This document shows, piece by piece, positions 41,643 to 46,338 of a DNA stretch of 46,338 nt. This DNA comes from RQOF01 sp964461135 (GTDB lineage: Bacteria; Calditrichota; Calditrichia; RBG-13-44-9): NCBI GenBank assembly GCA_964461135.1, contig CAYWTB010000029.1:1-46338 (forward strand). The letters are read 5' to 3'. Each line of letters opens with the position of its first letter. Positions within the stretch are counted from its first letter, which is position 1. The position numbers and the translations under genes were made by a program. A model generated the notes under the pieces. The model worked only from the letters and a program-made list of their open reading frames with translations. It had not been told where the DNA came from and searched no databases.

Positions 41643-42683
41643 CTAAAAAGCGAACTGTGCATTTACCAAAAGCTGATGATGTTCGAGTGCACTATTGTGT
41701 GTTTGAATAATATAGTTAACCTGAAGTTCTGTTACTTTCGTAGGCCATAGATTGTAACCGAAAATCAACAGGTGAGAATTGGGAGCAAGATTATCCGGGA
41801 AGAAGCTATCCCATCGGACTAATATTTGAGAGTTCTTCGCGACCAAGTAGCCGGCCGTTACATAGTAGCCGTAGGGATTGAAAGTCGTGTTTGAATTTGT
41901 TGCAAGTGAAGCATAGATAACCTCTCCTGTAATCAACCACTTGGTGTAGGTCAATCGAGCATCCGCCCCGAGAAGTGTTCGCTTCCCATCAAAGAATGGA
42001 ATAAGATTGCCGATCGGGACGTGGTTGTCTTTGCTATAGGCAGCATTTATTCCGATTTCCAATTTCCCATTTATCCCGCCTTCACTATTGATCCTGGGAA
42101 AAATACCTACACGCCCCACATATAGAAACTCGTTGTTGTCATTACCGCTGTTGACGAATCTGTTTCCATTGAAGATACCCGCTGCATACGAAACAACATT
42201 TTGTGCAAAAAGCCCTCGAACTTGAAATCCAACCTGTCTATTGGGAGCCAGCGAAGAAACGACTTGTGCGAGATTAACGAAATCGATATTGCCTGCAGGA
42301 GTGAGGAACTCTTTACTAAAAGAAGACTTGTAAAGTCCTATATCCATTGTGAATGCAGGCGATACAACGTAGTACATCTTTGCGTCAAGAATGGGAGGAG
42401 AGCTGGTAAGATTCGTCTTGAAGAGATAGCCAAACCCGCCGTCCAGCTCGCCATAAATATTGATTCGCATGTTGGAGATGCTAAAGCCATTGTACCCCGC
42501 AAAGCTTCGCTCGATTTGAAAATCACCCACAGCCTGGAAAAGTAGGCCGATGCTCAAGTAATCCTTCTTAAATGTATTGTTTAGCTCTTCAAAGAGAGGT
42601 TCATCCTGCAAAAGAACATGCGCAGGAAAAAGGAGTATTAATGCAGCAATGAGGTGAAATGGAATTTTGATTAGTATTCTCAT
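41643..42683 (-). CDS. Porin-like outer-membrane protein (phosphate-selective porin type)
   Basis: About 346 residues after a signal peptide ('FHLIAALILLFPAHVLLQDE'). It resembles OprO/P-type 16-strand porins: 'GFSISNMRINIYGELDGGFG' near the N-terminus ('R-x-x-x-G-E' strand), 'FTMDIGLYKSSFSKEFLTPA' and 'NRQVGFQVRGLF', then regular aromatic strands ending 'HQLLVNAQFAF' with the terminal Phe used by outer-membrane insertion. Family members take up anions; specificity is not clear here. The start ATG at 42683 follows AAGGGA; the open frame goes back to 42824 but adds an implausible 47 residues. The MscS remnant follows by 15 bases. Confidence 0.83.
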   Translation of the reverse strand: MRILIKIPFHLIAALILLFPAHVLLQDEPLFEELNNTFKKDYLSIGLLFQAVGDFQIERSFAGYNGFSISNMRINIYGELDGGFGYLFKTNLTSSPPILDAKMYYVVSPAFTMDIGLYKSSFSKEFLTPAGNIDFVNLAQVVSSLAPNRQVGFQVRGLFAQNVVSYAAGIFNGNRFVNSGNDNNEFLYVGRVGIFPRINSEGGINGKLEIGINAAYSKDNHVPIGNLIPFFDGKRTLLGADARLTYTKWLITGEVIYASLATNSNTTFNPYGYYVTAGYLVAKNSQILVRWDSFFPDNLAPNSHLLIFGYNLWPTKVTELQVNYIIQTHNSALEHHQLLVNAQFAF

Positions 42684-43122
42684 CTGATTCCCTTGGTCTG
42701 TAAAAATTATTCCTGCATAATTTTTGTGAAGATGCCTAAAAATTATTATACTCCGCTGGCGTCGGTTTCTGGCAAATAAATGACGGTTAACGAGATCGTC
42801 GAAAAAGGCTAGCTCAAGATACAAATTAAAGTAAACATTTCCAATAAAATTGAAGGTGTGATCTTGTTGATAATCATATAAAAATAATAATCAGTATACA
42901 CAACAATCAGGGACCTAATCCATATTCAATTTTATTTAAATATTTGTTATTAGGTTCTGCATATTTCTATATGGAAACCCGCCCTCAGGAAAGCATATTG
43001 AATACACAATAGATCTCAGCATTCACCCTCTCTAGTCAAGAGAAGCGGACAAAGGGGGGAGTTCATGTATTAAATATCGTATGTCACTAGATTTAACTTA
43101 TTTGCATCTATATTCACCCTGC
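42684..43122. other. AT-rich gap
   Basis: No gene. It contains an 8-bp inverted pair ACCTAAT/ATTAGGT at about 42913-42958 and two related phrases, CATTCACCCT(CTC)TAG and ATTCACCCTGCTTAG, at about 43021 and 43112. Neither can be assigned. Confidence 0.4.
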
Positions 43123-43473
43123 TTAGCAGAGGACATAACCAAGTTTATTTATGCGAATGCTGGGTTTAACCGGTGATGCCGCAACCCCAAAGAACTTTAA
43201 AACTGCCAATATACGCTTCATCTGGTGAGACCTAAGTGGGCCGCTTCTTATACTATTTTTTAATTGAGCAAATTGGTTAATAAAGTAAAGTACATGCAAA
43301 CTTATCCAAAAGCATTTACTTAACCCGTTGAAACTGCCCGGAACGTCCGGTTTGATGAAACCGTTGTTATCCAGCGCTTCACTTAATGATTTTTGTAGGA
43401 TGTTTTGAGCCGGAATGCTCGGAGAAATTATCAGGTAAAATAGCAGTACAATAGTACCGGTTATTGTTCTCAC
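43123..43473 (-). pseudogene. Truncated start of a secreted protein
   Basis: From GTG at 43473 (with AAAGG seven bases upstream) comes 'TITGTIVLLFYLIISPSIPA', a good signal peptide, then 'QKSLSEALDNNGFIKPDVPG' and 'SFNG', a mature N-terminus like secreted beta-rich proteins of these bacteria ('GSFD.SGF' style). After 'SFNG' the frame becomes featureless for 60 codons and stops at 43123. So only the first about 46 codons look genuine, and the rest of a once longer gene is gone. Confidence 0.5.
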
Positions 43474-43694
43474 CTTAATGCCTTTATGCTTAATTTCAAC
43501 TTGATGAATCACCCAAAGTTATTGCCCGTTTCATATTTGCCTTGAAAAATCAGAAGTGGCCCCTACAAGTTTATGCTTTTCTTATACAAGACTGCCAAAA
43601 TGGACCACTAACCGTGAAAAAACCGCCGATTGCAAAAATGCTATTGGCCCGGGTTGCCAATGAGGAGCGAACACCTTCATTTTACAATGGTTTT

Positions 43695-44036
43695 TTATAA
43701 AATACCAATCGCAACAATTAAGCAGAGTAGAAATGTAGCCACCGAAATTGGCGTCATAATACGCCTTTCCCATTTACTTTTTGACATAATTTTCGCTAAA
43801 GTGATAAATCCAAAAAGGCTTACAAAAAACCAGACAAGAAGTGGATCTAAAACGGGCCAATTTAAAATTGCAACAAAATTCCCTTTTTCCATTACAGAGA
43901 TTGCTGCTGTGATGAATATAATTGCAGATACAAAACTACCTATGCGCAGGTTGACCGGAAGTTTCCTGTATTTACTTCCCCGGGCAAAATGACCAAAAGG
44001 TGCCCCGAACGCCAGGAGAAACTGGAACAGAGTCAT
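43695..44036 (-). CDS. Small four-helix membrane protein
   Basis: 113 residues: 'LFQFLLAFGAPFGHFARGSK', then 'RIGSFVSAIIFITAAISVME', 'LLVWFFVSLFGFITLAKIMS', 'SKWERRIMTPISVATFLLCL'. The 'GAPFGHFA' and 'SKWER..MTP' blocks recur in an uncharacterised membrane-protein family. AGGGG lies directly against the ATG, so the start may be a few codons off. It follows the DinB gene by only 11 bases, and both are on the same strand, so they form a transcript. Confidence 0.75.
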   Translation of the reverse strand: MTLFQFLLAFGAPFGHFARGSKYRKLPVNLRIGSFVSAIIFITAAISVMEKGNFVAILNWPVLDPLLVWFFVSLFGFITLAKIMSKSKWERRIMTPISVATFLLCLIVAIGIL

Positions 44037-44047
44037 TCCCCTAAACG

Positions 44048-44587
44048 CTACACGCCCCAGAGATCACTCGTGTTGACATCCTTTCCCATCAATTTGAGAT
44101 AGTAGAATAGCTGTCCCTTGTGTTGAGCGAGATGCGCGATCATAAGCATGAGGTGTTGGAATAGAGAGACTTCGGAACCACCCCAGGGCGCAGTGAATCT
44201 TTTCGTCAACAATTCGGATTCTTTTGCATCCTTGATATGCCGCAGTGCGAGGCTTCGATCATTTGCCAGGAGTTCTAATGCCTGCTCAACGTTCTCGACA
44301 CCGGGTAATACCGTTGCCGGTGGCACATGCTGTGCATCATCCAGATCCATCGATTCCACACCTTCAGGCATACCCCAGTCTCCTTTGACAAAGCCTTGAA
44401 TGGCCTTACCGCAACTGAAGCTCGCACAGTGCATTAAGAGTTGTCCTACTGTCATCCAGTTCTTACCTGTCGTTGGCTTCCACCATAGATCACTGTCTGT
44501 AACCCGGCGGAAGAGATTTTCCGTGATAGTGTAGATTCTCTCAGCCTCCTCGAAGAGCACATTCTTAAGCGTAATGGATTTTTTCAT
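44048..44587 (-). CDS. DinB-family protein, second copy
   Basis: 179 residues of a DinB/DUF664-type bundle: 'ERIYTITENLFRRVTDSDLW', 'MTVGQLLMHCASFSCGKAI' with a metal-type His, and 'LFQHLMLMIAHLAQHKGQLF' with the H-x3-H pattern at the C-terminal helix. It differs from the DinB protein at 33255 in sequence and length, so this is not a recent duplication. It may be a thiol-dependent transferase or a metal-binding protein. GAGG lies five bases before the ATG. Base composition is AT-rich like the rest of the right end of the window. Confidence 0.88.
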   Translation of the reverse strand: MKKSITLKNVLFEEAERIYTITENLFRRVTDSDLWWKPTTGKNWMTVGQLLMHCASFSCGKAIQGFVKGDWGMPEGVESMDLDDAQHVPPATVLPGVENVEQALELLANDRSLALRHIKDAKESELLTKRFTAPWGGSEVSLFQHLMLMIAHLAQHKGQLFYYLKLMGKDVNTSDLWGV

Positions 44588-45013
44588 CGTTGCCTCTAAT
44601 CTTTGTCGGCTTTATCGCTATCGCGGAGTTAAACCGACTAAACACTATTAACACAAGATTATAGAAACATTATTCATTGGAAACTAGAAAAAGTTTTGAA
44701 CGGCAAGTCCTAACTGTATTTAGTTCGTGATGAGTGCAATGTAATAGGCTTTTGCCCGGCAAAGAATTTATTGACAACACTTAATCTAAAAACGACTGTA
44801 AAGTTATCATTGAAAGTTGAAAGAAACAGACAGAGTTTTTCTTGAACAACCATATAATAAAATGCACTGGTGCGTTTAATAGATGTAGTGGCTGGCGATG
44901 AAGTAAGGTATAACCATAATTAGATCGATGAAATAGTCGACCACCATTGCAATACTGCAGATATCACCGAGGTGTTCGTAGATTCAAAGCTAAAATAAAT
45001 AAGGAAACGTTTA
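44588..45013. other. AT-rich gap
   Basis: No gene seen. A possible hairpin GTCGGCTTTA against TAAACCGAC lies just upstream of the DinB gene (about 44607-44636). Otherwise featureless. Confidence 0.4.
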
Positions 45014-45087
45014 GCTCAAGGAAGAATTATGCGGCGGCTGGAATTTTCTTAGTTAATAGCGCCACACGAATTCTTATATCGTTAGGC
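45014..45087. other. attC-like folded site, candidate 2
   Basis: The ends are GCTCAAG (45014-45020) and GTTAGGC (45081-45087); the latter matches the core GTTRRRY fully and the former fits RYYYAAC at six of seven. Inside, AAGAATT (45022-45028) pairs with AATTCTT (45069-45075) and GCGGCG with CGCCAC-type bases, leaving one unpaired base. The spacers are unequal (one base and five), so I trust it less than the site at 45357. Confidence 0.35.
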
Positions 45088-45095
45088 GTTTTATT

Positions 45096-45302
45096 TCAAT
45101 TTAACCCGGTTGTTATAATCAGTGACTTCCGACAATTTGATTTTCTGTAAGTTCTGTAATGCTCATTCCTAATTTTTTCTTCAAGAAATTGAATGGTCAC
45201 TATCGCAAAGTTTTCACTGACAAATCGAAAACGTGCCATATTTTCCAGCAAAATAAAAGTAGAATTGCTCCTCCTATTAAATACAAAACATTTATTAACC
45301 AA
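45096..45302 (-). CDS. Possible cassette ORF
   Basis: 68 codons from a TTG at 45302, basic, no family recognised, weak ribosome site. It is listed only because it fits exactly between the two attC-like sites and reads toward the second one, as a cassette gene would. Confidence 0.2.
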   Translation of the reverse strand: MVNKCFVFNRRSNSTFILLENMARFRFVSENFAIVTIQFLEEKIRNEHYRTYRKSNCRKSLIITTGLN

Positions 45303-45356
45303 TTATCTTTGTGCCTAAAACAATGCATAATGATATTGCTACAAAAATTCTTTAAC

Positions 45357-45489
45357 AGCTAACAATGGTGCTCACTTGCTGGTGGGCGTATGAGCACTGA
45401 AGTTTATAATTAGTAAAAATTTAAATCGCTGTCCATAACTTAACTAAATTGAATTATTATCACCAGTCAAGTGCAGTACTGCGTTATAT
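45357..45489. other. attC-like recombination site, candidate 1
   Basis: Outer boxes AGCTAAC (45357-45363) and GTTATAT (45483-45489) fit RYYYAAC/GTTRRRY at six of seven each. Next inward, nine unpaired bases on each side, then CACTTGCTGGTG (45373-45384) pairs with CACCAGTCAAGTG (45461-45473) over twelve pairs with a single extra T at 45467. Matching boxes, symmetric spacers, a long inner stem with one extrahelical base and about 133 bases in total are the marks of an integron attC site. It lies 48 bases after the stop of the minus-strand esterase gene. Confidence 0.55.
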
Positions 45490-45536
45490 GCTAAATATTT
45501 TGACTTGACAAGAATTGCACTATACGATGCCATTTT

Positions 45537-46244
45537 TTACTCATCTGTTCTAAAAGGTGATGCCGGCAAACCTTCATTATTATATAAATTAGCGCCTTCA
45601 GGATTATCTGCCCACGCATAACGCACGGCAACAGGATTAGAAATATTGTCATTCCAAACCATAACTTTATCACCCTTAATTTTTGCCTTTGCCCAGAAAA
45701 ATTTTTTATCAGCACCAGCAATGGCAAAACATTTCAATTCACGACTTCCTTTTGCAATCAGACCGCTACCTATATTTTTAAATGTGATAATGATTTTGTT
45801 TCCTTTAATTTTCATAGACTGATAAATTGGGCCTGAATAAACGACTTTATTATCACCATATGCAATTTTTTGAGCGGCAAGTGCAAGTCGTTTGCCAACA
45901 TCTTCTTTATTTAATGGATGAATATCATTCCATTCACCGATATCGATTGTAACAGCCATTGCGGTATTAGAAACGGTAAGTGTTTTCAGTTGTGCATCTC
46001 TCAATTCAGCCCAGTGGCTCTCAGAAGGTTGGAGATTTACCGGCATAAAATTAGCCAGCTGTACATACAAAAAGGGAAAGGTTCCCTGATTCCACTTCTG
46101 CCTCCAGTCAGTAATAAGCGCGGTAAACAATTTACGATATTCAAGTGGTTTTTCGGTGTTGGATTCCCCCTGGTACCAAATCACTCCTTTAATTTTATAA
46201 TTTAATAGTGGGGCAATCATTCCATTATACAAGCCTAATCCCAT
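45537..46244 (-). CDS. Sialate O-acetylesterase (SASA type), 5' end broken
   Basis: 235 residues, the C-terminal two-thirds of a sialic acid-specific 9-O-acetylesterase. 'LYNGMIAPLLNYKIKGVIWY' with 'QGESNT' is the SGNH block III region, 'DIHPLNKEDVGKRLALAAQK' carries the catalytic Asp-x-x-His near the end, and 'NPVAVRYAWADNPEGANLYN' with 'EGLPASPFRTD' is the usual C-terminus. The N-terminal SGNH block I and the first 300 residues are absent. Just upstream of the ATG at 46244 the phase has a TAA, and another phase reads 'FSKFGNAFIENIEVRKGKIL', so the gene is either truncated or frameshifted here, or continues outside the window. An attC-like site follows its stop. Confidence 0.8.
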   Translation of the reverse strand: MGLGLYNGMIAPLLNYKIKGVIWYQGESNTEKPLEYRKLFTALITDWRQKWNQGTFPFLYVQLANFMPVNLQPSESHWAELRDAQLKTLTVSNTAMAVTIDIGEWNDIHPLNKEDVGKRLALAAQKIAYGDNKVVYSGPIYQSMKIKGNKIIITFKNIGSGLIAKGSRELKCFAIAGADKKFFWAKAKIKGDKVMVWNDNISNPVAVRYAWADNPEGANLYNNEGLPASPFRTDE

Positions 46245-46338
46245 CTTCGACAGTTATAGGCATTTTTTAGGATTTTACCCTTTCTAACTTCAATATTTTC
46301 AATAAAAGCGTTTCCAAATTTCGAAAAGGTCGTAGGCA

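Noticed and set aside
43018..43160. CAGCATTC/GAATGCTG inverted pair as element ends
   Set aside because: Only eight bases and about 130 apart in AT-rich DNA; too short to call.
1..46338. CRISPR arrays, tRNA or rRNA genes, phage or transposase genes
   Set aside because: I saw no regular short direct repeats with spacers, no cloverleaf with CCA-side bases, no rRNA-like stretches and no transposase motifs. Absence by eye is not proof.

Overview
The window looks like a stretch of chromosome from a Gram-negative, outer-membrane bacterium of the FCB superphylum, most like Calditrichota, KSB1, Ignavibacteria or Marinimicrobia-type lineages (inference). The evidence is the NYPNPFNP-type C-terminal sorting domain of the protein at 30569-31450, many SPII lipoproteins, CBM9/DUF5916-type and porin-type outer-membrane proteins, and strong AGGAGG ribosome sites. 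Genes are loosely packed and separated by many palindromic intergenic repeats. I see no rRNA, tRNA, CRISPR array, transposase or phage genes.

Layout. 1-9653: envelope and peptide-processing genes, namely a lipoprotein, an FmdB zinc ribbon, a secreted calcineurin-like phosphoesterase, a secreted bleomycin-hydrolase-type C1 peptidase with an apparent 3' frameshift, an M3 metallopeptidase lipoprotein, DoxX and a DUF1684 lipoprotein. 9654-11156 is poorly explained DNA with two weak small ORFs. 11157-21648: a methyltransferase, a GT39-type glycosyltransferase, an orphan sorting-domain fragment, an EamA transporter, a SpoIIE/PP2C phosphatase, a TreT-type trehalose glycosyltransferase, a CBM9-DUF5916 outer-membrane protein and a HAD phosphatase.

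22347-29571 is the most coherent block and my best candidate for an under-described system. It holds a membrane CHASE2 sensor fused to a sigma-54 AAA+ activator. Behind it on the same strand lie a beta-barrel protein with a good sigma-54 promoter candidate, a second barrel fused to a transglutaminase-like domain, a FecR-TPR protein and a DUF4097-type lipoprotein. The arrangement suggests (inference) an envelope stimulus sensed by CHASE2 that switches on envelope proteins through sigma-54.

29697-38257: a GIY-YIG nuclease, a sorting-domain secreted protein, a PAP2 phosphatase, a DinB protein, a spondin-domain lipoprotein, a small membrane protein and an overlapping pair of lipoproteins, embedded in several repeat families. 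38317-46338 is an accessory region of small enzymes (NTF2-like, VOC, SRPBCC, DinB) and a porin, with clear gene debris: a dehydrogenase 3' end, an MscS pseudogene spliced onto an intradiol dioxygenase pseudogene, and a truncated secreted-protein start. At its right end are two attC-like folded sites next to a 5'-broken sialate O-acetylesterase, which hints at a gene-cassette (CALIN-like) array without a visible integrase.
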